Shown: in pieces, positions 10,255 to 20,443 of the stretch
Numbering within the stretch: the stretch's first letter is position 1
Layout of the letters: each line of letters begins with the position of its first letter
Assembly: GCA_002215675.1 (NCBI GenBank)
Contig: NGFH01000011.1
Span: 186,001 to 250,000, forward strand
Source: Bacteroidetes bacterium 2013_40CM_41_45
GTDB taxonomy: Bacteria > Bacteroidota > Bacteroidia > AKYH767-A > 2013-40CM-41-45
DNA: 64,000 bases
Direction: 5' to 3'
Position numbers and translations under genes: made by a program
The notes under the pieces: model-generated
Told to the model about the DNA's origin: nothing
The model's database searches: none
Seen by the model: only the letters and a program-made list of their open reading frames with translations

Positions 10255-11944
10255 ACGAAAACTACTCTCCGGTTTTTTCCGGAAATACCCTTCATTGCTT
10301 TTTTTGACTTTTCTCTTTGGGCTGCTCAACAGCATTACCAATATCCTGCTCCCGGTTTTCATCGGCAAGTATTACCAGCTGGCACTGCACACGCATTCAC
10401 CGAGGGGAAAATTATTTGACAGGCTTTTCGTTCATCTAAATGATGTGAATATTTTATTTTCTTTTTTTGCAGCGTTGATAATGGCCAAAGCCGTGTTCAC
10501 TTTTTTTGAAAAATATCTTACTGGCTATAGCTCCGAGCTTTTTTCCAAAGACCTACGCGGGGATTTAATCCGCAAACAGCTTGCCTTCACCATACCTGCA
10601 TTTGAAAAAAAACCTCCGGGAAAATACCTGCTGCGCTACAGCGGTGACCTGAGCGCCATTCAGCGTTATGTTATGAATGGTATTATCCGTTTCAGCATTG
10701 ACATACTTTTCCTGCTCTTTTCATTTACGGTGCTTGCCCTGCTGAACCTGCAGTTCACGTTAATGATTTTTATTTCGCTCCCTGTTTTTTTTCTCGTAAT
10801 TTTTTATCTCAATAAATATCTGCAGCGAATCACCATCAAGAGAAGAAATACCCGCTCCGAACTTCTTGCTTTTGTTTCCTCCCGCCTGCACGCACTTCTC
10901 ACAGTGAAAATTTTTAACCGTGAAACAATAGAGCAGGAAAAATTTGAAAAAAATTCGGGTAAACTTTTTTATTACGGAAAAAAATATTTCAAGCTCTATG
11001 GATTCATCTCTTCGCTGTTCCCGCTTTTTATTTATTTACTGTTGTTTGCCATGCTTGTATATGTGCATTACCTGCGCGTGAACTACCGCCAGGATTTTCA
11101 TGCGCATGAACTTTTGATTTTTATAATGATGATGATTAGCGTGCTTCCGGTTTTCAGACGAACCATGCAGGTGAACCTGGTGTGGCAGGCAGGAAATGTT
11201 TCCATTAATAAAATCCTGCGCATTTTTAACAATGAAATGGAAGACAGGGATACGAGTGACGAAGCGAAATTTGAAACAGGAGACATTGAAATAAAAAACC
11301 TGAACTTCGCATACCCGGGAGGAGAGAATATTTTTGAAAACTTTTCCTGTACGATTTCGGGCGGAACCATTACCCGGTTAAGTGGTATTCCCGGCTCGGG
11401 AAAAACCACGTTGATGAAAATTCTTACCGGCCTTTACAGGCCACAGCAGGGTGAAATAACGGTTGACGGAAAAAATATCTTTTCTCTCAGCCGGCATACG
11501 CTGCGCAAAAACATTACCATGGTTTCAGATGAGCTTCCTTTACTTGGTAAAACAATTTTTGAGTGCATATCTTACAGCCGCAAAGAAGAGAAACGTGAAA
11601 AAGCAAAAGAGGTTCTTGAGAAATTGAAATTCAAACTTACCGGTAATTCCGAATCTGATTTGGACTACAAAATTTTTGACGGAGGAAAAAACCTGTCAGC
11701 GTCTCAAAGAAAGCTGCTCAGGATTGCCCGCGCATTGCTGACCAGGAAAAAGTTTATACTGATGGACGAACCGTTTCACGACTTATATGAGCCGACAAGA
11801 AATAACTTGGCGGCTGTACTGGAAAAATTAAAAGGAAAGAGAACCGTTGTCGTTATCAGTTCGGAAAATATATCTCCCGGTTTTTATGACAACGCGATTG
11901 AATTAGTTCCTTCAAAAAAATTACGGGCTCAAGGCATGAATTAA
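10244..11944 (+). CDS. ABC transporter, fused permease and ATP-binding protein (degenerate signature)
   Basis: N-terminal TM exporter domain; Walker A GIPGSGKTT; signature LSASQRK; Walker B KFILMDEPF; ATG at 10244 overlaps the upstream stop by 11 nt. Confidence 0.8.
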   Translation: MVTKRKLLSGFFRKYPSLLFLTFLFGLLNSITNILLPVFIGKYYQLALHTHSPRGKLFDRLFVHLNDVNILFSFFAALIMAKAVFTFFEKYLTGYSSELFSKDLRGDLIRKQLAFTIPAFEKKPPGKYLLRYSGDLSAIQRYVMNGIIRFSIDILFLLFSFTVLALLNLQFTLMIFISLPVFFLVIFYLNKYLQRITIKRRNTRSELLAFVSSRLHALLTVKIFNRETIEQEKFEKNSGKLFYYGKKYFKLYGFISSLFPLFIYLLLFAMLVYVHYLRVNYRQDFHAHELLIFIMMMISVLPVFRRTMQVNLVWQAGNVSINKILRIFNNEMEDRDTSDEAKFETGDIEIKNLNFAYPGGENIFENFSCTISGGTITRLSGIPGSGKTTLMKILTGLYRPQQGEITVDGKNIFSLSRHTLRKNITMVSDELPLLGKTIFECISYSRKEEKREKAKEVLEKLKFKLTGNSESDLDYKIFDGGKNLSASQRKLLRIARALLTRKKFILMDEPFHDLYEPTRNNLAAVLEKLKGKRTVVVISSENISPGFYDNAIELVPSKKLRAQGMN

Positions 11945-12021
11945 ACACCGCAAGTGGTTCTCAATTCGATTATAAAAATAATAAATATCAGACATTTCAT
12001 CCTCTTGTAACACCAACAAAA

Positions 12022-12432
12022 ATGAAAACAAAAAATTTATTCATCGTTCTTTTGCTGACAGCTATTTCATTTCTGTCCTGTAAAAAAGAGCCCGGCATTG
12101 GTGGCGATGCTTCTATTTACGGAAAAGTTTTTGTGAAGCACTATAATACGGACTTCACGTATTTTATCTCTTCGTATTACGGCCCGGATATTTATGTCTA
12201 CCTGATTTTCGGAAACGACATAAGTTACAGCAAGCGCATCAAGACAACATACGATGGTGGATTTGAATTCAAGTTCCTGTACGAAGGCAATTACAAGGTC
12301 TACGCGTATTCGATTGACTCGGTTGCAACCGTTACGGGGCAATATAAACCCGATTCTGCCGTGGTGAAGGAAATTTCCATCTCAGGCAGAACTGAGAATG
12401 CCGATGCGGGTACGTTTACAATTTTTCAATAG
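12022..12432 (+). CDS. Hypothetical lipoprotein
   Basis: Signal peptide with lipobox-like LLTAISFLSCKK. Confidence 0.6.
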   Translation: MKTKNLFIVLLLTAISFLSCKKEPGIGGDASIYGKVFVKHYNTDFTYFISSYYGPDIYVYLIFGNDISYSKRIKTTYDGGFEFKFLYEGNYKVYAYSIDSVATVTGQYKPDSAVVKEISISGRTENADAGTFTIFQ

Positions 12433-12437
12433 AGATT

Positions 12438-13004
12438 ATGAAGAAGTACTTTTTTAGGATTTTCATGCTCGTTATATTATTCCAGTGCGGAAAAGCTTTT
12501 GCGCAAAACAAAAGCGCCCGCGAAATGAAGTATAAAACGTTTTTCACTAAAACGCTGGGCAGCAAGCGCAAACCGCTTTCAGAAAAACAGCACTTTTCGC
12601 GCTACGATAAGCATGGCAACCTGGTTGAATATGTGGATTTGAATCCGGATAGCTCCATAATAATGTGGGAAAAATATTCATATAACAAACACGATGATAA
12701 AACCGAAACAGCCATGCTTGATTCCGCAGATAATGTTTACAGGCGCATTACCTATGAATATGATAAGTGGCATAATGTGATTGTTCAGCAAACCTACGGC
12801 AGGAGCGGAAAACCAACAGAAAAAGTTGTAAGTCAATACAATCGTTTCAATGACAAAACACAGGAATTGACCTATGATGCAAAAGAAAACCTGTTATGGA
12901 AAGTGGTTTATGAATATGACAGCAAAGGAATGCTCATTGGGAAGAAAACTTATAATGGCGAAGGAGAATTGTTTCAGACGGTAACGAATACGTATGAGTA
13001 CTGA
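12438..13004 (+). CDS. Hypothetical secreted protein with YD/RHS-like short repeats
   Basis: Signal peptide; YDKHGNLVEY..YEYDKWHNVIVQQTYGRSGK..YEYDSKGMLIGKKTYNGEG. Confidence 0.55.
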   Translation: MKKYFFRIFMLVILFQCGKAFAQNKSAREMKYKTFFTKTLGSKRKPLSEKQHFSRYDKHGNLVEYVDLNPDSSIIMWEKYSYNKHDDKTETAMLDSADNVYRRITYEYDKWHNVIVQQTYGRSGKPTEKVVSQYNRFNDKTQELTYDAKENLLWKVVYEYDSKGMLIGKKTYNGEGELFQTVTNTYEY

Positions 13005-13007
13005 TAA

Positions 13008-13682
13008 ATGAAAAACAAATTTTTATTCATGTCTTATTTTTTGCTGATGGCTTGCTGCAGTTTTGCCCAGCATCAAAATGATTTGGTACTGACATCAGGT
13101 TTAAGATTTGAAAGAAAAATTTCCCGCTCATTCTCGGCAATACTGAATACGCAGTATTCATTCAATCAAAACCTGGAGGAGCTGGGTTATCATTATTATG
13201 ATTTAGGTGTAATGTATAAATACAACTCCCATTTTTCAGGAGAGTTCCATTATCGTTACATCAAATTCCGCAACCTTGAAAATTTTTATGACGACCGCCA
13301 GATGCCGTATATTGATTTGAGCTATTCCAAATCGAGAAAAAATTTTTCATTTGAGCTCCGCACACGTTTCCAGGAAACGTTTTACGGCTTACATTTCGCT
13401 CCGACTTACCGCCCTCCTTCAATATATAACAGGAATAAGTTCATCGTATCCTACCATGTCAACTACTACATTTCGCCTTATGCATCGTTGGAAATTTATT
13501 ATCCACTCAATAACTCCTCTTTGCGAAAAAAAATTAATCAATGGAGGGAAACCATCGGAATATATTACACATTTAACCGGTATTACCGCATTGAAGCATA
13601 CTACCAGGTTCAGGATTTGACCAACCGCATTCACAAGCTGACGAACTATGTAATGGGAGTTACGGGTTATTATCGTTTTTAG
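13008..13682 (+). CDS. DUF2490-like outer-membrane protein
   Basis: Signal peptide, SFSAILNTQYSFNQNLEELGYHYYDLGVMYKYNSHFS beta-barrel-like pattern. Confidence 0.6.
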   Translation: MKNKFLFMSYFLLMACCSFAQHQNDLVLTSGLRFERKISRSFSAILNTQYSFNQNLEELGYHYYDLGVMYKYNSHFSGEFHYRYIKFRNLENFYDDRQMPYIDLSYSKSRKNFSFELRTRFQETFYGLHFAPTYRPPSIYNRNKFIVSYHVNYYISPYASLEIYYPLNNSSLRKKINQWRETIGIYYTFNRYYRIEAYYQVQDLTNRIHKLTNYVMGVTGYYRF

Positions 13683-13701
13683 TTTAAGACAGAAAATCAG
13701 T

Positions 13702-14676
13702 ATGACTACAAGAAGAAATTTTATCCGGTTGTCAGCATTTAGCGCGGCCTTGTTGTCTGTGAGCAAATCATTCGGAAAAAGAAATTACGAGCCTGGCAAT
13801 GCAGCTGCACCCATCATTCTCTCTACATGGAAGTGGGGGCTTGAAGCCAACGAAGAAGCGTGGAAAATTATTTCCCGCGGGGGCCGTGCCCTGGATGCCG
13901 TTGAAGCAGGTGTGCGTTTAACGGAGGGTGATTTGGGAAATGTAAGTGTAGGCTTGGGCGGCAACCCCGACCGTGACGGGCACGTGACGCTTGACGCATG
14001 TATCATGGATGAAAAAGGAAACTGTGGCTCTGTGTGTTTTGTAGAAGGCATTCGTTACCCGACTTCGCTCGCCCGTGCTGTCATGGAAAAAACACCTCAC
14101 ATTATTTTGGTTGGTGAAGGTGCTGTGCAGTTTGCAAAGGAGAATGGCTTCACACAAGAGAATAACGGGCTTACACCGCGGGCAAATACCGCCTGGAAAA
14201 AATGGCTTAAGAAATCAAAATATAAACCTGAGGTTAACCCTGACTCCCACGATACGATTGGAATGATTGCCATTGATGCCAGCGGAAATCTTTCAGGAGC
14301 GTGCACCACAAGCGGGCTTCCTTTCAAGATGCACGGCCGCGTTGGCGATTCACCCATCATCGGTGCCGGTTTATTTGTTGACAATGAAGTGGGCGCGGCA
14401 ACGGCAACCGGGAATGGTGAGGAAGTTATCCGCACATGTGGCAGCCATACCATTGTTGAAATGATGCGGCAGGGACATTCTCCGGAAGAAGCGTGCCGCA
14501 TTGCCATTGAGCGCATTTCTAAAAGCCCGAAAGACATCAGGCAATTGCAGGTTGGATATCTTGCCGTCAACAAACACGGGGAATTCGGAGCATACTCACT
14601 CCAAAAGGGATTTAATTATGCAATGAATGATGACAAGGGCAATCGTCTTTTGGATTCTGATTTTATGTTCAAGTAA
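13702..14676 (+). CDS. N4-(beta-N-acetylglucosaminyl)-L-asparaginase / isoaspartyl peptidase family, Tat signal
   Basis: TTRRNFIRLSAFSAALL signal; GGRALDAVEAGV; catalytic HDTIGMIAID. Confidence 0.88.
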   Translation: MTTRRNFIRLSAFSAALLSVSKSFGKRNYEPGNAAAPIILSTWKWGLEANEEAWKIISRGGRALDAVEAGVRLTEGDLGNVSVGLGGNPDRDGHVTLDACIMDEKGNCGSVCFVEGIRYPTSLARAVMEKTPHIILVGEGAVQFAKENGFTQENNGLTPRANTAWKKWLKKSKYKPEVNPDSHDTIGMIAIDASGNLSGACTTSGLPFKMHGRVGDSPIIGAGLFVDNEVGAATATGNGEEVIRTCGSHTIVEMMRQGHSPEEACRIAIERISKSPKDIRQLQVGYLAVNKHGEFGAYSLQKGFNYAMNDDKGNRLLDSDFMFK

Positions 14677-14689
14677 ATTTTTTCTCAGG

Positions 14690-15742
14690 ATGAAACCAGG
14701 AACAATTTTTTTAGTCTCCATTCTGATTCTGCTTTATTTTAACTCAGCACGCTCACAGGATACAAGCGATATGAAAAGAAAATTAGAACCGCTGCGGAAT
14801 AATTTCGCGCTGGCCATTCATGGCGGAGCAGGAAATATTATTCACCGAAATTTAACGCCTGAACAACAGCAACAGTACAAAGACAAAATGAGTGAAGCGC
14901 TTCGTGCCGGTTATGCTATTCTTGATACCGGTGGAAAAAGTATTGACGCAGTTGAAGCGTCAATCAGAATTATGGAAGACTCTCCGCTGTTTAATGCAGG
15001 TAAAGGTTCTGTGTTTACCTATGAGGGAAAGAACGAAATGGATGCCGCTATCATGGATGGAAAAACTCTGAAGGCAGGCGCAGTAGCTGGTGTTCGGACA
15101 ATTAAAAATCCAATCAGTGCCGCAAAGAAGGTGATGCAGAAATCCAAATTTGTCCTTATCAGCGGAAAAGGAGCTGAACAGTTTGCAAAAGAGCAGGGGT
15201 TGGAAATAGTTGACACCTCTTATTTTTTCACAGAAGAGAGATGGAAGCAGTTAATCCAGGTTCGGGATTCGGCAAAAACAGATTCACTGAAAAATGATTC
15301 CACCGGTTCCATCATTAATAAAAGAGAAGACCATTATGGAACGGTCGGTTGTGTGGCGCTTGACCGTCATGGAAACCTTGCAGCAGGAACATCAACGGGC
15401 GGAATCGTTAACAAAAAATACAACCGTATTGGCGATTCACCCCTTATAGGCGCAGGCACGTATGCAAATAACAAAACCTGTGCTGTTTCATGCACTGGCC
15501 ATGGAGAAGATTTCATCCGCATTGTTGCTGCAAAAACCATTTCGGATTTGATGGAATACAAGGGTATGAGCGTTTCGCAAGCGGCAGCCGAAGTCATAAA
15601 AAACAAATTATCTGAAATCAAAGGCGATGGCGGCACAATCGTTATTGATAAAAACGGAATTATCACTATGCCCTTCAATACAACCGGAATGTTTCGTGGC
15701 TATATTGACAGAAAAGGAAAAGTTACGGTGAAGATTTTTTAG
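14690..15742 (+). CDS. Isoaspartyl peptidase / L-asparaginase (Ntn-hydrolase)
   Basis: FALAIHGGAGNI..SIDAVEASI..FNAGKGSVFT; catalytic HYGTVGCVALD; ATG at 14690 preferred over the longer ORF. Confidence 0.9.
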   Translation: MKPGTIFLVSILILLYFNSARSQDTSDMKRKLEPLRNNFALAIHGGAGNIIHRNLTPEQQQQYKDKMSEALRAGYAILDTGGKSIDAVEASIRIMEDSPLFNAGKGSVFTYEGKNEMDAAIMDGKTLKAGAVAGVRTIKNPISAAKKVMQKSKFVLISGKGAEQFAKEQGLEIVDTSYFFTEERWKQLIQVRDSAKTDSLKNDSTGSIINKREDHYGTVGCVALDRHGNLAAGTSTGGIVNKKYNRIGDSPLIGAGTYANNKTCAVSCTGHGEDFIRIVAAKTISDLMEYKGMSVSQAAAEVIKNKLSEIKGDGGTIVIDKNGIITMPFNTTGMFRGYIDRKGKVTVKIF

Positions 15743-15989
15743 TATCGCGAGTATCTTTTATTTATTCCGACCTCTCAACGGTTAGGTCTACAAACAAAGT
15801 GGTATGTCTCTTTTTGCAATCAGATGTTGAACGCTGTCTTAAACTCGACCAAAATATCATCATCAATCTTCATTCCGAACAAACTGGGGCGTTCCAATTT
15901 TGACCCACTGGGCTATAGAATTATTTAAATTAAATAACGCTATAGCAAGTATTATAATAATGCCTTTCATTGTCGTGCTGCCTGATTAA

Positions 15990-16562
15990 TTAATTTCTTT
16001 TCGCTCTGAGATATTCATCTGTGAAATGTTCCTTATGTTTTGGTCTTGAAAATTTCTCGGCATTATATTTACTAGAATTGCCCCTTGGAATTGACAGAGA
16101 GACCCAGGCATTGTCGCAAACCATTTTACCGATGTAAACAATTTGCCCTACGTGATATGAATAATGTGCAAGCTGCCTGTTTATTGCCTCTGTTACTGTG
16201 TGCGCCTGGTTACGAATAAAAATTTCTTTTTGTAAATCACCTTCCTTCAATGACTTTATTGCATTCAGGCAACGCTCCCATCCCTCATCCCATTTCTCTA
16301 AAAGCTCATGCTTTGATTCTATGTCGTTATAAAATTCAGCGTCCCGGTCTCTCCAGTCCTTTTCTCCGTCCGTGGTCAAAAATTCCGTCCACCGTGAAAG
16401 CATATTGCCCCAGAGATGTTTGACTATGGTTGCAACACTGTTGCTGTTTTCGTTGTATTGCCAAAATAATTTTTCATCGGGCAGCTGGGCAAATGTTTTT
16501 TCTCCGAGCATCTTATAATACTCAAATTGTTTTCTTACGCTGTTCAAATAATTGCTTGTCAT
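15990..16562 (-). CDS. DinB-superfamily / DUF1572 protein
   Basis: NSNSVATIVKHLWGNMLSRWTEFLTTDGEK...LAHYSYHVGQIVYIGK. Confidence 0.8.
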   Translation of the reverse strand: MTSNYLNSVRKQFEYYKMLGEKTFAQLPDEKLFWQYNENSNSVATIVKHLWGNMLSRWTEFLTTDGEKDWRDRDAEFYNDIESKHELLEKWDEGWERCLNAIKSLKEGDLQKEIFIRNQAHTVTEAINRQLAHYSYHVGQIVYIGKMVCDNAWVSLSIPRGNSSKYNAEKFSRPKHKEHFTDEYLRAKRN

Positions 16563-16637
16563 GATTGCGTGTTTTTATTGTTTAATGTTTAAGTTATTAA
16601 ATGCAGATAATAGTTTAAGTTAATGTTGCGATTTGAA

Positions 16638-17240
16638 TTACATCTTTACCATTTTCTTTACCTCTTTATTTCCGGCCGCGTCTGTTACGGTGATGAAGTA
16701 TATTCCCTTGGGCTTATCTTCTATATCGAAGAAATGCGTGGTTGCGTTTATTTGTACTTGTTCCAGGACTTCTCCAAACGCATTGCTCAGTTGCACTAAG
16801 CCCCGTACTTCTTTGCCAAAGCTTAATGTTACTTCTGAAGTGGCAGGATTAGGATAAACAGAAATATTTGTTTGTAATAGATTTTCCGCAATGCCCGTGG
16901 CACTTTGAACTATAATTCTTCCTTTCATACCCATAGAAGCATGTGGTTGGCAAACATACCAGTGCGTTCCGACAGCAAGCTGAGAAGGAAGCACTAAGCC
17001 GCCACCAAAAGGTGTAGAGAATCCCCCGGCAAGCTGAGTATTGCCATTAGCCGCATATGTTGCCTGGCTTACTTCCGCAATATCATGTATGGAAGCTATT
17101 GAAAAATTTACTGTATCACCGGGATTTATAGTTATTGTAGACGGGGAAAAAGTAAACCCTGAGTTAACAACGGTTACAATGGTGCTTAACGCAATTTCTG
17201 AATAGAGAGCAAAGGCTAAGAAGGTTAAGATTTTTTTCAT
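16638..17240 (-). CDS. Cupredoxin-domain protein with T9SS sorting domain
   Basis: FSPSTITINPGDTVNF..WYVCQPHASMGMKGRIIV; C-terminal VYPNPATSEV..GIYFITVTDAAGNKEVKKMVK. Confidence 0.85.
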   Translation of the reverse strand: MKKILTFLAFALYSEIALSTIVTVVNSGFTFSPSTITINPGDTVNFSIASIHDIAEVSQATYAANGNTQLAGGFSTPFGGGLVLPSQLAVGTHWYVCQPHASMGMKGRIIVQSATGIAENLLQTNISVYPNPATSEVTLSFGKEVRGLVQLSNAFGEVLEQVQINATTHFFDIEDKPKGIYFITVTDAAGNKEVKKMVKM

Positions 17241-17280
17241 TTTGTTTTGGTTTTAAGAGTTAATTATTTTTATTTATTTT

Positions 17281-17643
17281 TTAGTGAACAACTATTGTTG
17301 CTGTCATGTGTGGATGAAGAGTGCAGTGATAGGCATATGTACCCGGGGTGGTAAAGTGGTAGCTATAAACGCCACCATCGTTTATGCTACCACTATCGAA
17401 CACCCCATTATTACTTGTTGCCGTGTGTGTAACCGCATCTTTGTTTGTCCATTGTATTGTAGTGTTTACGCTTACCGTAATAGAGCTTGGGTTGAATGCC
17501 ATGTTTTGTATCCATACCTCATTTGATCCGGGGCTTGACGATGACGATAGTAACGGTTGTGTATAGTCCTGCTGCTTCTTGCATCCGAAGGCCGCCAGTA
17601 ACAATGCAACTATTAGGAATGCCATTTGAATTTTATTTTTCAT
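17281..17643 (-). CDS. Cupredoxin-domain lipoprotein
   Basis: Lipobox LLAAFGCKK; FNPSSITVSVNTTIQWTNKDAVTHTATS..YHCTLHPHMTATIVV. Confidence 0.85.
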   Translation of the reverse strand: MKNKIQMAFLIVALLLAAFGCKKQQDYTQPLLSSSSSPGSNEVWIQNMAFNPSSITVSVNTTIQWTNKDAVTHTATSNNGVFDSGSINDGGVYSYHFTTPGTYAYHCTLHPHMTATIVVH

Positions 17644-17672
17644 GGTTTTATTTTTTTTGATTTGTTTAGGAA

Positions 17673-18914
17673 TTATTTTTTGAGGAATTTATTTGAGTAC
17701 TGAGTGCGTTCGCCCACTTTTAAAATATATGTACCGCCAGATAGCTCACTAATATTTATGTTCCCGCTTTCTGCTGTTAGTTTACCGTTCAGAACCGTTC
17801 TTCCGCAGATATCAGAAATAACGTAAGGTGAACCCGTTAAAGAAGGATTCATAACTACCGTAATAAAATCGCTTGCGGGGTTAGGATAAATTGTGGAAAT
17901 ATTTTCTTGCAAATTATTTTCATTGATGCCTGAAGGAATTGTAAATTCCCACAAGTCATTCCTGGTAGTTAGGTTAGCATGATATCCGGTACCGGCAAAA
18001 GCCCTTATGCCTGTTGATACAGCAAACTCACCTGCAATGGCTGCTCCGTTAAAGGCAGAAAGCTGAGTCCATGAATCGGTTACCGGATCGTATTTGCAAA
18101 ATTGATTGGATAAACCGACAGGGTTTAAGTTGACACCTCCCACAACGTATAAAGCAGAGTCTAAAACAAATGCGCCCGCATCCACTGTATAATTAGACGG
18201 AAAATTTGCTTTGGCTGTCCAGGAATTTGATATGGGATCATACTCCCAAAAACCAGGATGGTTTATGGTTTCCTGAACATTGCAACCCAAGCCAGCGTAT
18301 CCTTTATTGTTTATTGAAACCCCTATTGAAAAATCCCTTCCTAAAAAATCAGGGATATCCGCTTTCTGAATCCAACTATCTGTAGCAGGGTCATATTCCC
18401 ATAAATCTGAAAAAGCAATATTATTAGTAGAGTTAGGACCGAATACAAATCCATCTCCGCCACCCAGGTATGCTTTATTTCCAATCACAAAAGCATAAGC
18501 TTCTCTTCTTTGGTTTTCATGCTGTGGTTGACCGGCAGGCAATCCGGTTTTCTGAACCCAGGAGCTTGTTACCGGATTATACTCCCATAAATCATCAAGA
18601 TATCCAAAATCGTTTCCCCCTGTAGCTATATAACCTTTATTATTCAGTACAAAGGAAACAGCTCCATACCTTTCGGGGCCGGGGAAATCTGGTTTATGTG
18701 TCCATGTGTTAGATGCAATATCATACTCCCAAAAATCCTTTAGGATATTTGCAGAATTATCAACTCCACCCATCACATAAATTTTTCCGCTAATCGTAAA
18801 CGCTGTTGATTTTGATTTTGCAATACCCGAGAAATTTGCTCTTGGAGACCACTGTGCTGATACTGCTAGCGACACCAAAAGCATGCTTAATAAGGTTAGT
18901 AATTTTGTTTTCAT
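17673..18914 (-). CDS. Kelch-repeat protein with T9SS sorting domain
   Basis: Repeated kelch motifs (DLWEYDPATDSWIQKADIP..GYAGLG); C-terminal IYPNPASDFI..GGTYILKVGERTQYSNKFLKK. Confidence 0.85.
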   Translation of the reverse strand: MKTKLLTLLSMLLVSLAVSAQWSPRANFSGIAKSKSTAFTISGKIYVMGGVDNSANILKDFWEYDIASNTWTHKPDFPGPERYGAVSFVLNNKGYIATGGNDFGYLDDLWEYNPVTSSWVQKTGLPAGQPQHENQRREAYAFVIGNKAYLGGGDGFVFGPNSTNNIAFSDLWEYDPATDSWIQKADIPDFLGRDFSIGVSINNKGYAGLGCNVQETINHPGFWEYDPISNSWTAKANFPSNYTVDAGAFVLDSALYVVGGVNLNPVGLSNQFCKYDPVTDSWTQLSAFNGAAIAGEFAVSTGIRAFAGTGYHANLTTRNDLWEFTIPSGINENNLQENISTIYPNPASDFITVVMNPSLTGSPYVISDICGRTVLNGKLTAESGNINISELSGGTYILKVGERTQYSNKFLKK

Positions 18915-19129
18915 TTTTAATTAGATTTTAAATATGGCTGCAAATAACCGTGTAGAAAAAATTATTTAAAAATTAATTACACCAACTTGGTATTTCACTT
19001 GACGTAAAGCAATTGAACAGTATCTTTTTTGAAAACGCTGATTTTGCGGATATTTTACAAGGAGAATTTTTGTTTTCACTGAAATTTGAAGCTTATAAGT
19101 TTGAGTAGCCGGATAAAACGAGGCACCTA

Positions 19130-19761
19130 CTATTTTCCCTGTTTAACTTTTGTTACGCGAGCCGGGATAAGCCCATGTGCTTCTTTATGAGTTTCGCTGA
19201 GTGAAGTAGAATCTTTCGCCTGAGCCAAACACATAACCACACCATTTTCTACATCGACCCAATAATTAATAAGGTTCACATCGTGCTTTGCCTGAACTGC
19301 CAAATCTTTTTGGTGTGCTCCTGCTACATCCTGATCGGAAACTTTTCCTGCGCCTAATAATGCACATCCAGAAAGAGATTGTTCTTACCTTGCAGAGCAG
19401 CAGCAGTTCCTTCGCTTACTTTATACAAAGTATTTGCCGGGATTCCGCTGCCTTCAGCATATGTCTTTTTGATTGATACAGTATCGGCAGCAGATGAAAG
19501 CCAAAACATGAGACCTTCATTTTCATTTACCCAATAGTTAATAAAATGCACTCCGTATTTTTTGCTGACAGTAACGTCTTTAGCGTGCAATTTTGCAACC
19601 GCTTCATATTTAACTTTGGCGGGCAAATGATGAACATCCAGATAAAGATTTTTCACGGCTTCTTTACGGATTGCTGTTTCGGCTTTGGTTGTTTGTGCGT
19701 GAAGCGGAAGCGAGGCAATGCTTAGCGCAACGATGGTTATAATGGAAAGAATGTTTTTCAT
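19130..19761 (-). pseudogene. Double DUF4242-domain secreted protein, split by a frameshift
   Basis: First half is ORF 19354-19761; after one missing base at the ..FLDVHY* junction the reading continues LGAGKVSDQDVAGAHQKDLAVQAKHDVNLINYWVDVENGVVMCLAQAKDSTSLSETHKEAHGLIPARVTKVKQGK*. Confidence 0.75.
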
Positions 19762-19930
19762 AATTAGTAGTTTTAAAATTTTATAAGTTTTAATTACAGG
19801 CGCAAATAACCATGTGAAAAAAATTCCTTAAAAATTAATTACACTAACTTGATATTTTACTTGACATAAAGAAATTACTCTGTACAACTATTTACAATGG
19901 CATTTATCTATAGCTGCAAATGCAGTGACA

Positions 19931-20437
19931 ATGAAAAATAAATACACAACCCCAAGGCTTTTATTGAATGAAATAAATTTAAGTGATGCTGAATTTATTT
20001 TGGAATTAGTTAATACTCCTGAATGGATAAAATTTATAGGGAATAGAAATATCAACACTAATAAAAAAGCAGGGGAGTATGTCCAAAAGATAATTGATGA
20101 CCCGGCTATTATTTATTGGATTGTAAGAACACGGGATAATGAAATTCCGATAGGTATTATAACTTTAATTAAGCGAGATTACTTAGACCATCATGATATA
20201 GGTTTCGCCTTTCTTTCGCAGTATACCAAACAAGGTTATGCTTACGAGGCGACGGCGGAAGTATTAAAGGATATAATAAAAGACTCCGCCCATTCCCGCA
20301 TTCTTGCAACAACCGTAAAAGGAAATTCCAGGTCAATTAAACTTCTGGAAAAGTTAGGGTTTCAATTTGAAAATCAAATTCAGTATGAGAACGAAATGTT
20401 GCTTGTTTATTCTGTTTTAAGAAACAAACTAATATAA
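19931..20437 (+). CDS. GNAT-family N-acetyltransferase
   Basis: TPRLLLNEINLSDAEFILELVNTPEWIKFIGNR..GFAFLSQYTKQGYAYEA. Confidence 0.85.
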   Translation: MKNKYTTPRLLLNEINLSDAEFILELVNTPEWIKFIGNRNINTNKKAGEYVQKIIDDPAIIYWIVRTRDNEIPIGIITLIKRDYLDHHDIGFAFLSQYTKQGYAYEATAEVLKDIIKDSAHSRILATTVKGNSRSIKLLEKLGFQFENQIQYENEMLLVYSVLRNKLI

Positions 20438-20443
20438 TTAACC

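Noticed and set aside
13702-15742. Tandem asparaginase-family genes as a recent duplication
   Set aside because: The two proteins differ in signal peptide, length and subfamily features; an old paralogous pair and not a recent duplication.
15760-15930. Short minus-strand reading ERPSLFGMKIDDDILVEFKTAFNI in an intergenic region
   Set aside because: Possible gene remnant but no recognisable family and no clear start.
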